Positions 25,891 to 34,786 of a DNA stretch of 64,000 nucleotides are shown in pieces (positions within the stretch are counted from its first letter, which is position 1; every line of letters begins with the position of its first letter). The position numbers were made by a program, and so were the translations under genes. The notes below the pieces were generated by a model, which saw only the letters and a program-made list of their open reading frames with translations, had not been told where the DNA came from and ran no database searches. Origin of the DNA: Synechococcus sp. Nb3U1 (lineage in GTDB: Bacteria; Cyanobacteriota; Cyanobacteriia; Thermostichales; Thermostichaceae); the NCBI RefSeq assembly GCF_021533835.1, contig NZ_JAKFYQ010000001.1, positions 964,079-1,028,078 on the forward strand, in the 5' to 3' direction.

Positions 25891-26048
25891 AGGGAAAGGA
25901 GGGCCGCAATTGAGCGTCTAAGGGCCGAGGGGGCGTGAGTCTGGTGGGGGTGAGTGGTAGGCTGGTCAGGGGGCCGCAGGTCTGAAGGTTCTGGGATGGG
26001 GCAGGCAGAGGTTCCGCAATGAGAGGAGCGTGAACGGGGTTTTTCGCC

Positions 26049-26969
26049 ATGCTGGCGGCCATATGGGCTTGGCTACAGCAATTTAACTTTCTCAGCCTCT
26101 TAGACTGGGCCCTAGCAGTCTTGTTGTTGGCGCTGGCTCTCTATTACACCCGTGAAAGCCGTGCTGGGGTGCTGGTACGGGGATTTATCCTGTTGTTGGT
26201 GTTATTTCTGGTCACCACCTCTCTGCCGCTGGTCAATCTGATCTTGGATCGGTTGTTAGTTGGCACAGCTGTGGCGATGGGAGTGCTGTTTCAACCGGAG
26301 TTCCGGCGGCTTTTGGAGCAGTTGGCCAAGGCGATCCGCATTGAGTGGCCAGGCAACGCGGGAGACTATGAGGACGAACCCGAGGAGGACTTGCTGGAGG
26401 AAGTGGTGCAGGCGGTGCGGGAACTCTCTCAAAACCGGACGGGAGCATTGATTGTGATTGAGCCGGATCAACCGATTGATTCCCGGGTATTTATCGACAA
26501 AGGGGTGCTACTCCAGGCGCGGGTATCGCGGGAGATTTTGCAGACCATTTTTCAAACCACAACCTCGCTCCACGATGGGGCAGTGGTCATCTATCAGAAT
26601 CGGATCCGAATGGCGGGGGTGATCCTACCCGTGTCGGAGCGGGTGGCCTCCCGGCAGTTGGGAACACGGCACCGTGCAGCGATGGGGATCACAGAGCAAA
26701 CCAATTGCTTGTGTATTGTGGTCTCAGAGGAGACAGGATCCATCTCTCTAGCAGAAGGAGGACGTCTAGAACGCCCCCTGGCCAGTACCAAATTGCAGGA
26801 GCTGCTGGCAAAACGATTGCGGGGTAGCCGCGATACCAAACGGGAGTTACCGTTGCAAGGATTGTGGGCACATCCCTGGTTTCACAATGGACTAAAACGC
26901 TGGCGGGGATCCCTACGGGATCTGGTCAAGTTGCCTCGCAAACCCGAAAAAACCCTTCCCAAAGAATAA
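26049..26969 (+). CDS. cdaA: Diadenylate cyclase, membrane-bound (c-di-AMP synthase)
   Basis: Makes the second messenger c-di-AMP from two ATP. Three membrane segments occupy roughly residues 10-80. The DAC catalytic domain follows with [10 protein letters not shown] (DGA motif) and [11 protein letters not shown] (RHR motif), and [10 protein letters not shown] is also typical. The family controls osmotic and potassium balance and wall integrity; in cyanobacteria it has been linked to night survival. The 306-residue length fits CdaA. GAGAGGAGCG occurs upstream but rather far from the ATG. The stop is five bases before uppS, which suggests an operon. Confidence 0.93.
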   Translation: MLAAIWAWLQQFNFLSLLDWALAVLLLALALYYTRESRAGVLVRGFILLLVLFLVTTSLPLVNLILDRLLVGTAVAMGVLFQPEFRRLLEQLAKAIRIEWPGNAGDYEDEPEEDLLEEVVQAVRELSQNRTGALIVIEPDQPIDSRVFIDKGVLLQARVSREILQTIFQTTTSLHDGAVVIYQNRIRMAGVILPVSERVASRQLGTRHRAAMGITEQTNCLCIVVSEETGSISLAEGGRLERPLASTKLQELLAKRLRGSRDTKRELPLQGLWAHPWFHNGLKRWRGSLRDLVKLPRKPEKTLPKE

Positions 26970-26974
26970 TCCGC

Positions 26975-27721
26975 ATGACCCTTTCATCTGCCCATCTTCT
27001 ACAGTTGCCCGCCGATCTGGATCGCCAGTTGCTGCCTCACCATGTGGCGGTGGTCATGGATGGTAATGGGCGTTGGGCACAAAAGCGAGGATTACCCCGC
27101 AGCATCGGTCATCAGCGAGGGGTGTCGGCCCTGAAGGAGTTGCTGCGCTGCTGCGATGATTGGGGGATCCCTGCTTTAACGGCTTACGCTTTTTCCACCG
27201 AAAACTGGGGCCGTGCCCATGAAGAGGTGGATTTTCTCATGACCTTGTTCGAGCAGGTGCTTTGGCGAGAATTACAGGAAATGGTGCAGCAGGGGGTGCG
27301 TATTCAGTTTGCCGGACAGTTGTCGGCATTACCCACGTCCTTGCAAGACACCATTTTGCACGCCGTGGAGAGCACTCGCCACAATAAGGGCATTTGTCTG
27401 ACGGTGGCCCTCAACTACGGCGGTAGACAGGAGATCCTCCAAGCCTGCCGTTCTATTGCCACGTTGGTTCAGCAAGGGCTGTTGCAACCGGATCAGATCG
27501 ATGAAGCTCTGTTTTCCCAATTTCTTTACACCACTGGCCTTTCGGATCCTGATCTGTTGATTCGCACCAGCGGTGAAATGCGCATTAGCAACTTCCTGCT
27601 CTGGCAGATGGCCTACACCGAGCAGTACTTTACCCCAATCCTCTGGCCCGATTTTGACCGCGCTGCCTTTCACGATGCCTTGCTCAGCTATCAGTCTCGG
27701 CAGCGGCGGTTTGGTAAATAG
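26975..27721 (+). CDS. uppS: Undecaprenyl (polyprenyl) diphosphate synthase
   Basis: A cis-prenyltransferase that makes the C55 carrier for peptidoglycan and polysaccharide assembly. The catalytic Asp is in [14 protein letters not shown], followed by [28 protein letters not shown] and the C-terminal [20 protein letters not shown]. The 248-residue length is standard. ATG 26975 is used because the homology begins just after it; an in-frame upstream start would overlap cdaA by about 100 bases. Confidence 0.95.
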   Translation: MTLSSAHLLQLPADLDRQLLPHHVAVVMDGNGRWAQKRGLPRSIGHQRGVSALKELLRCCDDWGIPALTAYAFSTENWGRAHEEVDFLMTLFEQVLWRELQEMVQQGVRIQFAGQLSALPTSLQDTILHAVESTRHNKGICLTVALNYGGRQEILQACRSIATLVQQGLLQPDQIDEALFSQFLYTTGLSDPDLLIRTSGEMRISNFLLWQMAYTEQYFTPILWPDFDRAAFHDALLSYQSRQRRFGK

Positions 27722-27936
27722 ATCCCAGGGAATCCCCCACCCCAAACTTAGCCCAAGGCATTGAAAGGCATTGATCGTTTTTTGCCGAATCAAACTGGCT
27801 TCTAATCCTTGGTGCAAGGTGGAACGGTGGGGCCAAGAAAGACAATAGGGATCCGAACTGCAACAACGCTTGCCCTCCGGACAACTGGAGCAGATCCCTG
27901 CCGAGCGGGGGTTGAAGAGGCGAGGGATCCCTATCC
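27722..27936. other. Spacer between convergent uppS and recombinase genes
   Basis: On the minus strand one frame encodes a compact cysteine-rich stretch (about 27800-27930: GICSSCPEGKRCCSSDPYC followed by LSWPHRSTLHQGLEASL). It has a CxxC-n5-CC-n4-C spacing. There is no good start codon, and the frame runs on antisense to uppS. It may be a gene fragment or a short unannotated protein. Confidence 0.3.
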
Positions 27937-28905
27937 CTAAACCAATCCTTGATCCAACACTTCGCGGGAACGGGCGATGGCCGCCCGCAGGTTGGCCCTC
28001 TGGGTGTAGCGCATGGTCATAGCCGCCGTGGTATGGCCGAGTAGGTGCTGAATGTGTTCTGGGGCTACACCGCGATCCAAAAGCAAGGTGGCAAAGCTGT
28101 GGCGAAATTGGTGGGGGGTTTGCTGGCCTGGTTCGGGTTCTGTAAGCTTTAGAACAATGTGGCGCAGGCCATCGTAGGTGAGGGGTTTGCCCTGGTAGGC
28201 CAAGCAGCGAGATTGAGAAATAAACAAGGGATCCGTTGGCGCATACAGGCCCCGTTCCAGGTTCAGGTAGTTTTGCAATAGTTCAGACAGGGGATCCCCT
28301 ACTGCCACGGCCCGGGGTTTACTGCCTTTCCCGCATCGCACCTCCAACAGGGATCCCTCGGGGCTAATCTGAAAGTCTTGGATGGTCAGATCCAGCAGTT
28401 CCTGGGCTCGCAATCCGCACTCTAGCATCAGGCGGATCAAGGCTGCATAACGCAGCGAATGGCCTTGGGCACGTTCTAACACCCGTTGCAGCAGCAATCG
28501 ATCCAAATCTCGGGGTAGGCGGGTAGGTAGGCGAGCCGCGCGAATGGCCTGGGTGGGCGGAGGATTCTGGAAATAGCCGCGTCCGTTGGCCCATTCGAAA
28601 AACTGTTGCAACGCCAGCCGCTTCAGGTTGTAGGTAGCAGGAGAAGCAGGCGGGTGGATCCACTGTCCGGAACGGCTCTGAAACGGGCGGCCCTTCAACC
28701 CATTCAAAAAGGTCTGGACATGTACAGGCTGAATCTGCGCCAAAGGGACGGGGCAGATTTTGGCAAATTGTTCCAGAGCAATGCGGTAGGTGCGGCGACT
28801 AGCTTGGGCCAAATCTCGCTCTCGCTCCTGCAAAAACTGGGCCACCAACTGGCTGAGGCTGGGGTGCAGGGGCTGATCTGGAGCTGATGTTGGATCCTTC
28901 ATCAT
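27937..28905 (-). CDS. Tyrosine recombinase (XerC/D-like integrase)
   Basis: A 322-residue site-specific recombinase. The N-terminal SAM-like core-binding domain (LSQLVAQFLQERERDLAQASRRTYR) is followed by the catalytic domain with the full set of residues: Arg in ECGLRAQELLDL, Lys in VRCGKGSKPR, HQFRHSFAT (His-x-x-Arg), LLGHTTAAMT (His) and MRYTQ (nucleophile Tyr). It could be the chromosome-dimer resolvase or an integrase of a lost element. ATG 28905 is chosen because GGAGG lies at 28910-28914; an in-frame ATG at 28980 is weaker. The 5' flank has TATACT boxes that could be its promoter. Confidence 0.85.
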   Translation of the reverse strand: MMKDPTSAPDQPLHPSLSQLVAQFLQERERDLAQASRRTYRIALEQFAKICPVPLAQIQPVHVQTFLNGLKGRPFQSRSGQWIHPPASPATYNLKRLALQQFFEWANGRGYFQNPPPTQAIRAARLPTRLPRDLDRLLLQRVLERAQGHSLRYAALIRLMLECGLRAQELLDLTIQDFQISPEGSLLEVRCGKGSKPRAVAVGDPLSELLQNYLNLERGLYAPTDPLFISQSRCLAYQGKPLTYDGLRHIVLKLTEPEPGQQTPHQFRHSFATLLLDRGVAPEHIQHLLGHTTAAMTMRYTQRANLRAAIARSREVLDQGLV

Positions 28906-28987
28906 GAAACCTCCGAGATACCCCATCTTGCCTAGTTCAAGGGCCTGTGTGAAGTCGGAAAAGGCTGTATTCTCATCCATTCAGGAA

Positions 28988-29000
28988 AGTATAAAGTATA
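28988..29000 (-). promoter_or_regulatory. Possible promoter -10 boxes of the recombinase gene
   Basis: The minus strand reads TATACTTTATACT, two overlapping-spaced copies of a near-consensus -10 element about 85 bases upstream of the preferred start. No clear -35 box is seen. Confidence 0.3.
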
Positions 29001-29187
29001 CCTCTTGTCCTAACCATGCCTTTGGCTTGTTCAGGGAAAAGTCTGACAGGGCAAGGATCTCATAGCCTCGCCTTCCCATCAGGGTGTCCATGTGGCTACG
29101 CAACGCTAGCGCGACAGCAACCCTTTGGGTAATGTGTTTACTCCACTCTGTTTCGGGCGCTTCGGGCACGATCCCGGGAGAGCCCAC

Positions 29188-30456
29188 CTATTCCCCTATC
29201 CATTCTGTTTGTGACTGAGTTGCCACTTGTTTAGGGATCCACCGCGCAGGTAAAGCACTTGGGGATCCCTGTTGATCCTGAAGCTGGCTTAAAAATTGGC
29301 CCTGCTGTGTGCGAAAACCCACCAAATCGGTGCCCCCATTCATCAAGGCAAACCAAATGTCCCCCTGTTCGGTCGGCAACACACCGGCCAGTGTACTCAC
29401 CGCATTCAATGTCCCGGATTTGGCAATTAAAATTGCAGGCAAAAGTCGCCGCTCTAGTACCCCTACATCCTGCCCCACGATCGCAAAGACATCGGCCAAA
29501 GATAAATGTTTCTCTTGCAACAAAGATTGGATGGCCCGAAACAAAGCTACATTTCCATGTGGAGAAATACGGTTCTCAACCCCTAACCCCGAGCCATTGA
29601 TCAGTTGCAACTCTTCAGCCGGGATCCCTGTCAACGACCGACTTATTTGTGCTACCCGTTCTGCACCCCCCACTGCATCCGCCAGCATATCCGCCATCAA
29701 GTTATTGCTGTAGAGGTTCATCAGCTTGAGCACATGGAGTAGCGGCGCAGATTCATGCCTGACCAGTGCTTGCCATCCGCTTGGGATCCCGTCTACGAAC
29801 CGAACCGAACCCAAAATATCTACCTCAGGTCTGGGGGTGCCGGGCGGTAAAGTTTGAAATTGAGCCTCTGCCTCTGCCGACCAACGCTGCCCATTCAATC
29901 CCTGCCGCAACAAGGCTCCAGAACGTTCCGCTTGCGGGAAAAAGTTCATGTAAAATCGCCCAGCAATCACTAGATCCCCTGTGACCTGACCGATCCCTTG
30001 GGCATTGAGCACATTTCCAACTGCAATCGCTTCTTCCCACACAAACAGGGGATCCTCACCCCCCAGCACCCACAAATCCCCCTGCAACACGCCATTCTCC
30101 ACAGAGCCAGAGGTGCCAAAAAGAGTGACAAAACGATGTTCCGGGCCCAGTTGATACAAACTGGCCAGTGTCGTCGCCACCTTGGTTAAGGAAGCCGCCG
30201 GTAAGGGGATAGATCCTTGATGTTGAGCCAATACCTGGTCGCCTGTCTGTAGCCAAACCCCCTGCGCCGTTTGGGGAAACCCTCGCTGAGCCAACTGAGC
30301 TAGGTAGCGCTCCACCTGAGGTTGCAGGGCTCCCGGCGCAGCCGCATGAGAGGCAGGCAAACTCCAAAACAGACCCAAAAGGATCCCAGCCGCGCATAGT
30401 CCTACCCACACCGAAATAAGCCGCCTGTTGAGCCAGCCCCACCTATGCCGATTCAC
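29188..30456 (-). CDS. dacB: D-alanyl-D-alanine carboxypeptidase/endopeptidase (PBP4, S13)
   Basis: A periplasmic peptidoglycan-trimming enzyme of 422 residues. A signal peptide ends in SHAAA. The penicillin-binding motifs are SLTK (Ser89, Lys92), YSNNLMADML (SxN) and KSGTLNAVSTLAG (KTG-type, here KSG). The region between SxxK and SxN is the long insertion usual in PBP4. It cleaves the terminal D-Ala or cross-bridges during wall remodelling. Its 3' end is at 29188, just upstream of a short open frame that leads to the recombinase gene. Confidence 0.9.
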   Translation of the reverse strand: MNRHRWGWLNRRLISVWVGLCAAGILLGLFWSLPASHAAAPGALQPQVERYLAQLAQRGFPQTAQGVWLQTGDQVLAQHQGSIPLPAASLTKVATTLASLYQLGPEHRFVTLFGTSGSVENGVLQGDLWVLGGEDPLFVWEEAIAVGNVLNAQGIGQVTGDLVIAGRFYMNFFPQAERSGALLRQGLNGQRWSAEAEAQFQTLPPGTPRPEVDILGSVRFVDGIPSGWQALVRHESAPLLHVLKLMNLYSNNLMADMLADAVGGAERVAQISRSLTGIPAEELQLINGSGLGVENRISPHGNVALFRAIQSLLQEKHLSLADVFAIVGQDVGVLERRLLPAILIAKSGTLNAVSTLAGVLPTEQGDIWFALMNGGTDLVGFRTQQGQFLSQLQDQQGSPSALPARWIPKQVATQSQTEWIGE

Positions 30457-30509
30457 CGGAGTAGCCTCAAAAAATTGTGTCTTACCAGACCTAGGCCAGG
30501 GATCCCTGA

Positions 30510-30890
30510 CTAACTCGTCAATTCCCAGCCGCTATCTTCCAAAGGTTCCACTTCGATGGTTCCTGGCGGTGTTTGCCGGTAAAAATGTCCATCCGCCACA
30601 AACAGGGGCTCTCCACAATCTGGGCAAAGAAAACGAGTACCTTCCACCGCTTGAGACTCTGACCCGCACACCGGGCAGTGATCCGTTGTAATCCAGCGAC
30701 GTGCCCACCAACGAAAAGCCAGCAGAACCAAAATGGGCAAAGACAACAACAACAGTAGCAAAGCCACCAAGCCAGTCACCAACCAACCCAAGCCTAAGCT
30801 AGTTAACAAAGCCGCTCCCGCCAGGGATCCCAGCCAGAACCCCCAACCGTTCAGGGAGATGGAATAGGTCTTGGGCTGATCAAACCGCAT
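30510..30890 (-). CDS. Membrane protein with C-terminal zinc ribbon
   Basis: A 126-residue protein. Two adjacent hydrophobic helices (WLGSLAGAALLTSLGLGWLV and LVALLLLLLSLPILVLLAF) are followed by a positively charged stretch and a zinc ribbon, CPVCGSESQAVEGTRFLCPDCG. The function is unknown; such proteins are often adaptors or rubredoxin-like electron carriers at membranes. It lies 53 bases upstream of dacB on the same strand. Confidence 0.65.
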   Translation of the reverse strand: MRFDQPKTYSISLNGWGFWLGSLAGAALLTSLGLGWLVTGLVALLLLLLSLPILVLLAFRWWARRWITTDHCPVCGSESQAVEGTRFLCPDCGEPLFVADGHFYRQTPPGTIEVEPLEDSGWELTS

Positions 30891-31115
30891 CTTGACTTCC
30901 CTTCCTCAGAATCTACGCACACCCATGCTGCCAGGATATTTCAAGTCTTTCCCTGAGTATGTTAGCCCAGCCTCACCCAGAAACAATCCGATACACCATT
31001 ACCATCTGTAGGCTAGCTTATCCCCCACTCGCCAGGGATCCGGTTTACCGCACCCATGCTGCACACCCTATCCACTGAAAGTCCATTACATCAAAACCTA
31101 TTAAAAGTATCCACC

Positions 31116-31766
31116 TCAATTGACGGGCCGACCCCGGTACATCAGACGATATTTCACTTGAGGAGCAGAAGATTTGGCCTCTGTGGGTTCTTCCGACTTT
31201 ACCGATTGCGGTGGAGCAGTGGGTGTTTGAATAGCCGTCTGCGGGGGTGCAGTAGGAGAAGGTACAGGATTCGGCTCCCCAGGCATCAACCCCGCTTGTT
31301 CTAGTACCGTGTAGAGAGCATCCGTATCGATGGGCAAAGACCACTTCGCTGCTTTATATATGCGATCCAGCGAATCGAGAATGTCGCTTGCTGCCGCCAA
31401 ACCCGGAATGACTTCTGCCGCCCCTTGATAAATTGCCCACCGTCGTTCTGCTGGCTCAATGTGGCGACGAGCATGGTGGGTCAAAATGACAGGGGTATCG
31501 GGCAACTGGCTGTGGCAATCCCGGCAAAAAGCATAAGGGTTAAATAACCCCGTCGTCATATCCACCACCATCAGATCCAAAGGCTGAACCTTGGCCACCT
31601 CCAACAGATTCATGTGCGGGGAAGTCAGCAGTACTGAGTGCCGTTGAGACTCCAGCACCAACTTCCACAGTTGCACCTGTAGAGACTGACCCTGAGCCAC
31701 CAGAATGGTTTTGGTCACGGTAGATGAAGATAGGTGTGTAGGAGAGGGAGCAAAGGTCTGTACCAC
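31116..31766 (-). CDS. Pseudo-receiver protein with C-terminal YRG motif
   Basis: A 216-residue protein. Residues 18-140 look like a response-regulator receiver fold (TILVAQGQSLQVQLWKLVLES, LDLMVVDMTTG). The acidic pair at the end of strand 1 is replaced by QG, and the conserved Lys is not seen, so it is unlikely to be phosphorylated normally. A CRDC pair (AFCRDC) follows. After a proline-rich linker the protein ends in KYRLMYRGRPVN, the short motif of DUF4278-type cyanobacterial proteins. GTG 31766 has AGGA six bases upstream. Role unknown. Confidence 0.6.
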   Translation of the reverse strand: MVQTFAPSPTHLSSSTVTKTILVAQGQSLQVQLWKLVLESQRHSVLLTSPHMNLLEVAKVQPLDLMVVDMTTGLFNPYAFCRDCHSQLPDTPVILTHHARRHIEPAERRWAIYQGAAEVIPGLAAASDILDSLDRIYKAAKWSLPIDTDALYTVLEQAGLMPGEPNPVPSPTAPPQTAIQTPTAPPQSVKSEEPTEAKSSAPQVKYRLMYRGRPVN

Positions 31767-31935
31767 TTGATATCCTGTTATACATCACAACCCTATGTAG
31801 CCGGTAAATTACCACCTCCGAAGACAGAAAATAGTGATTGGCTATACCAGTGTTGGGCTGTAGACTCGTTCCTGGCGAACCCTCTGTCTAGGATTTCAAC
31901 ATCAACTGCAAACCAGTTTCAAGTCTATCTCCCAG

Positions 31936-32280
31936 CTAAGCCTGTTCTTGCTCAGGAGATCCTACCGCCGGGCTCCCTTCTTTTTCCAATTTTTCCAATT
32001 CTGCCTGCAAAGTCTGCCATTCCTCGGGCGAGAGGGCTTCTAGGCGTTCCTGCATCTGCTGAACTTCAAAACTAGCTCGCTGTGCTTTCAAGGCCATTTC
32101 CCCCCGCAGCACCCGCCCTAGGTAGCCAAAAGTCCAACCTAGGCAAGCCAACAGAAACACCACGCTCGACACTTTTTGCGCCGAACCCGTATCTAGGCCT
32201 GCCCAGAGCAACGCCCCGTAGAGGAGCCCTCCTCCCAGAAGCACGGCTAAACCCAGGTTGAGAACGTCGAGTCTGCGCAT
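31936..32280 (-). CDS. DUF3007 membrane protein linked to ndhL
   Basis: A 114-residue protein with two N-terminal hydrophobic helices (VLNLGLAVLLGGGLLYGALLW and VSSVVFLLACLGWTFGYL) and a charged helical tail (QQMQERLEALSPEEWQTLQA). This matches the cyanobacterial/plastid DUF3007 pattern, which usually sits directly after ndhL, as here (18 bases). Possibly an NDH-1 assembly or accessory factor; that is inference from context. Confidence 0.75.
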   Translation of the reverse strand: MRRLDVLNLGLAVLLGGGLLYGALLWAGLDTGSAQKVSSVVFLLACLGWTFGYLGRVLRGEMALKAQRASFEVQQMQERLEALSPEEWQTLQAELEKLEKEGSPAVGSPEQEQA

Positions 32281-32298
32281 GGCTGAGATTTACCCGAT

Positions 32299-32520
32299 TT
32301 ACAGGGAACGGGGCTTGGGTCGGAAAGTCATGAAAGGAGCCAAGAGCACCATGCCGGGGAAGAAAAACAAGACCAAGAAAAACATCAACACCTTTTCCCA
32401 AGCACCGCCCGAGGTCCAGCGTTTGTCCACGTACAACAAAGACAACAGAGGCAGCACCAATAAGTAAAGACCCGCCAAACCGGCATAAGTCATCAAAATC
32501 AGCAGCGTGGTAGAGGTCAT
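32299..32520 (-). CDS. ndhL: NAD(P)H-quinone oxidoreductase subunit L
   Basis: A small NDH-1 subunit of 73 residues that is specific to oxygenic phototrophs and needed for cyclic electron flow and carbon uptake complexes. It has two membrane helices and the signature LLYVDKRWTSGGAWEKVLMFFLVLFFFPG, abbreviated here by YVDKRW and FFFPGM, with the RPKPR tail. ATG 32520 gives the usual length. An upstream ATG at 32568 would add 16 residues without a ribosome site. Confidence 0.92.
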   Translation of the reverse strand: MTSTTLLILMTYAGLAGLYLLVLPLLSLLYVDKRWTSGGAWEKVLMFFLVLFFFPGMVLLAPFMTFRPKPRSL

Positions 32521-32616
32521 AGTGGGTTCGCTTCCCAAGTATTGGGTTTGTGTCAAATCCAAACTCATTGTAAAGGGATTTGTCGGCTGAGGGAGGTTTG
32601 CGACTCCACCAACCTG

Positions 32617-33021
32617 TCACAAGCTGGTGCTGATCGCCCCAACAGGGCAGGTGGGTATACACTGTTCGCACATAACACAGCGGTTGCGTAAAAACTCTAG
32701 TTTCCAGTCGGGAGCGGAGATCTTCAGGGCTTCCGTTGGGCAAACTCCCGTACACAATCCGCAATCCACACACCGTTCCGGGTCAATTTGAATTTCTTTG
32801 GTCCGTTCTGCTACCTCGATTCCTAAAGACTGCGCCCACTCCAGGCCCGCCTCCACCTGGTCGATATCCCCCGAAAGCTCGACCACCAGAGTGCCCACTT
32901 CATCTGGGGCCACTCGCGCCCGCATGATATTGGCGGCCACGTCGAAATCCTTGGCTAACCGATAGGTAAGGGGCACATTCACCAAGTGGCGAGGAAAAAT
33001 CAGGGTGACTCGTTTGCGCAC
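32617..33021 (-). CDS. NIL-domain ferredoxin (two 4Fe-4S clusters)
   Basis: 134 residues. The N-terminal half is a NIL domain (VTLIFPRHLVNVPLTYRLAKDF), often a small-ligand sensor in methionine uptake and sulphur proteins. The C-terminal half has two ferredoxin motifs, CVDCGLCTGVCP and CVMCEQCIPTCP. It may carry electrons for sulphur or homocysteine metabolism; that is a family-level guess. It is upstream of ndhL on the same strand, separated by about 100 bases. Confidence 0.88.
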   Translation of the reverse strand: MRKRVTLIFPRHLVNVPLTYRLAKDFDVAANIMRARVAPDEVGTLVVELSGDIDQVEAGLEWAQSLGIEVAERTKEIQIDPERCVDCGLCTGVCPTEALKISAPDWKLEFLRNRCVMCEQCIPTCPVGAISTSL

Positions 33022-33070
33022 GGATCCGGAGGGTAATGACTTCTTTCAGTATGGCAAGTCCAGACTGCCC

Positions 33071-33241
33071 TCAGCCCAGTTGCTGACGGGAGCGGGCCAC
33101 ACTCATCCACAGAATCTGCCCGGTAAAGCCCAGCAGCGCCAGCGTATGGGGCCACAGCACCTCCAGCCCGATACCCTTGAGCAGGTTCCGAGCACGTCCA
33201 AGCCAGACAGTACCGCCTGAGTTTAAGGATCCCTGATTTCG
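33071..33241 (-). pseudogene. Remnant of an ABC-2 type transporter permease (C-terminus)
   Basis: The minus strand has an open frame of about 56 codons ending at 33071. It reads NLLKGIGLEVLWPHTLALLG then FTGQILWMSVARSRQQL, the hydrophobic C-terminal end of DrrB/ABC-2 permeases. The frame is closed by a stop at 33242-33244 and no start or upstream permease sequence is present, so it is a 3' gene fragment. It lies in the roughly 300-base gap between the NIL-ferredoxin and the phosphoribosyltransferase. Confidence 0.4.
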
Positions 33242-33327
33242 CTACCGTTTACCCAGCTCTATGCAGCAGAGCTTTTGCCGCTGGATAGCCAGAGCTTGCT
33301 GGAAACCCTATTGGCCCTGACCCTCCA

Positions 33328-34077
33328 TCATCTCTCCCCCGATCCTGGCCGACAAAACCCTGGCGGAAACTGAGCTGCCACCTGTTCAAAGATCTGCCCA
33401 TTGAGAGTGCCCAAGTTGCAATGCAACACTCGTGAAAAGGTTCCATCTTTCTTTTGTTCAATGTCGGAAGCCAGCAGGGTTTTCACCTGGATCCCAGTTT
33501 GCTCATACACATATTGTCGCCCTTGATTTTCCGTTTTCTCGGCAATGGTAAAGACTTCTAAAATCTCTGCTCCGGCGTTGCGCACCGACTCGATCAAGGC
33601 CACCATCGTCCCGCCCGTGCTGATCAAATCGTCCACCAGCACCACCCGATCCCTTGCGGTCACTCCATTCAAGTACACCTGAATCGATCCTTCCGGAATA
33701 TATTCATTGGTCAATGGGATCCCGATTTCTCCGGGTGCACCTGTGGGGGTCCAACGGGCCAAGGTGCGGGGCAAATTGTAGCTAAGCAAGATGTCGGAGA
33801 TGATCATGGCACCCCGATCCTCTTCTCCCACCCCTAAGGTGGCTTGATGAACTTGGGTGAGGTGTAGACGGCTGAGCAGACACACGGCTGCCGAGAGCTG
33901 CGGATGCAAGGGAGGGATATTGTCGGTAATCGAAGTGGCAAAAAACTGAAAAGAACGCCCCCCCTTTCCGGTGACGCTGTAGGTGGGCCGCGCATGAAAA
34001 TCGGCGATCACCCGTTGCAAGGCTTTGACAATACTCTCAGGCGACTGGACGGGATCCCTAGAGGCAGGGCTGAGCAT
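33328..34077 (-). CDS. Phosphoribosyltransferase-family protein
   Basis: 249 residues with the PRPP-binding loop VVLVDDLISTGGTMVALIE, the hallmark of adenine/orotate-type phosphoribosyltransferases, and an N-terminal region like adenine phosphoribosyltransferase (VKALQRVIADFHARPTYS). It may salvage a nucleobase or act as a regulatory PRT; the substrate is unclear. An ATG at 34077 is used; a TTG at 34092 is in frame. It is downstream of an unknown gene (34133-34699). Confidence 0.75.
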   Translation of the reverse strand: MLSPASRDPVQSPESIVKALQRVIADFHARPTYSVTGKGGRSFQFFATSITDNIPPLHPQLSAAVCLLSRLHLTQVHQATLGVGEEDRGAMIISDILLSYNLPRTLARWTPTGAPGEIGIPLTNEYIPEGSIQVYLNGVTARDRVVLVDDLISTGGTMVALIESVRNAGAEILEVFTIAEKTENQGRQYVYEQTGIQVKTLLASDIEQKKDGTFSRVLHCNLGTLNGQIFEQVAAQFPPGFCRPGSGER

Positions 34078-34132
34078 AAGGAGGAAACTCAAGCAAGCTG
34101 AGCCTGATTTTGTGGTAGAAACCGGATCTGCG

Positions 34133-34699
34133 TCAACCGAGGCGCACCGACTGCCGAACAGGAACCTCTTCTTCCTTATGCAAGGTTTGGGTCAATCGGT
34201 TGATCTGAGCCTGTGCCTGCAATTGTTCGTCAATCCAGCCCGCCAGTTCTCGCATGTACAGCACCACATGCATCGCAGAGTTTCGCTGCACCTGCTCCAG
34301 GCCTTTCTCCGCCAGACGTGCCAAGATGACGGGGTCGCTCAGCTCTTCTAAGGCCGCAAAGTCTTCCGGTCGATCAAACCCCCATTCCGCCATTTTTGCA
34401 AATACATACCCCAGCCTCAAGCCCGTGACCGAGCAGCGCTGCTCCTGTTGCAGGGGATCCCGTAGGGTCAGAGCAGCCGTCCGGTAAGCGGTTTGGGCAA
34501 TGCTACGCCAGGTGCCGCGATGAATGCGCAAGCTCAGTTGATCCCCGTCCCAACCCAGGGCTTCACGCACCAGTAGCCCACAGTTACAGCGGGTGCTATC
34601 CTGCCAGCGATATTCTGTATCCCAAAAGCCCCATCGCTGCGACTGGATGCGATCGGCAGTACGCCGCAGCAGGCTGGCCAATTCAGGTGTCGGGTGCAT
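34133..34699 (-). CDS. Conserved hypothetical protein
   Basis: A soluble 188-residue protein that I do not recognise. It begins with a helical segment (LASLLRRTADRIQ), then TRCNCGLLVREALGW, where a short cysteine pair could bind a metal or cofactor, and ends in a helical, charged tail with QAQAQINRLTQTLH. No membrane segment. It is flanked by the wecA-like and phosphoribosyltransferase genes on the same strand. Confidence 0.55.
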   Translation of the reverse strand: MHPTPELASLLRRTADRIQSQRWGFWDTEYRWQDSTRCNCGLLVREALGWDGDQLSLRIHRGTWRSIAQTAYRTAALTLRDPLQQEQRCSVTGLRLGYVFAKMAEWGFDRPEDFAALEELSDPVILARLAEKGLEQVQRNSAMHVVLYMRELAGWIDEQLQAQAQINRLTQTLHKEEEVPVRQSVRLG

Positions 34700-34786
34700 A
34701 GGCCCAGGGCTGCCAGGATCCAGCAGCAAAAACTCGATTTGAATAGCTTCAGTCTAGGCAGATCTTGGGGTGAGAACAAGACAAGG

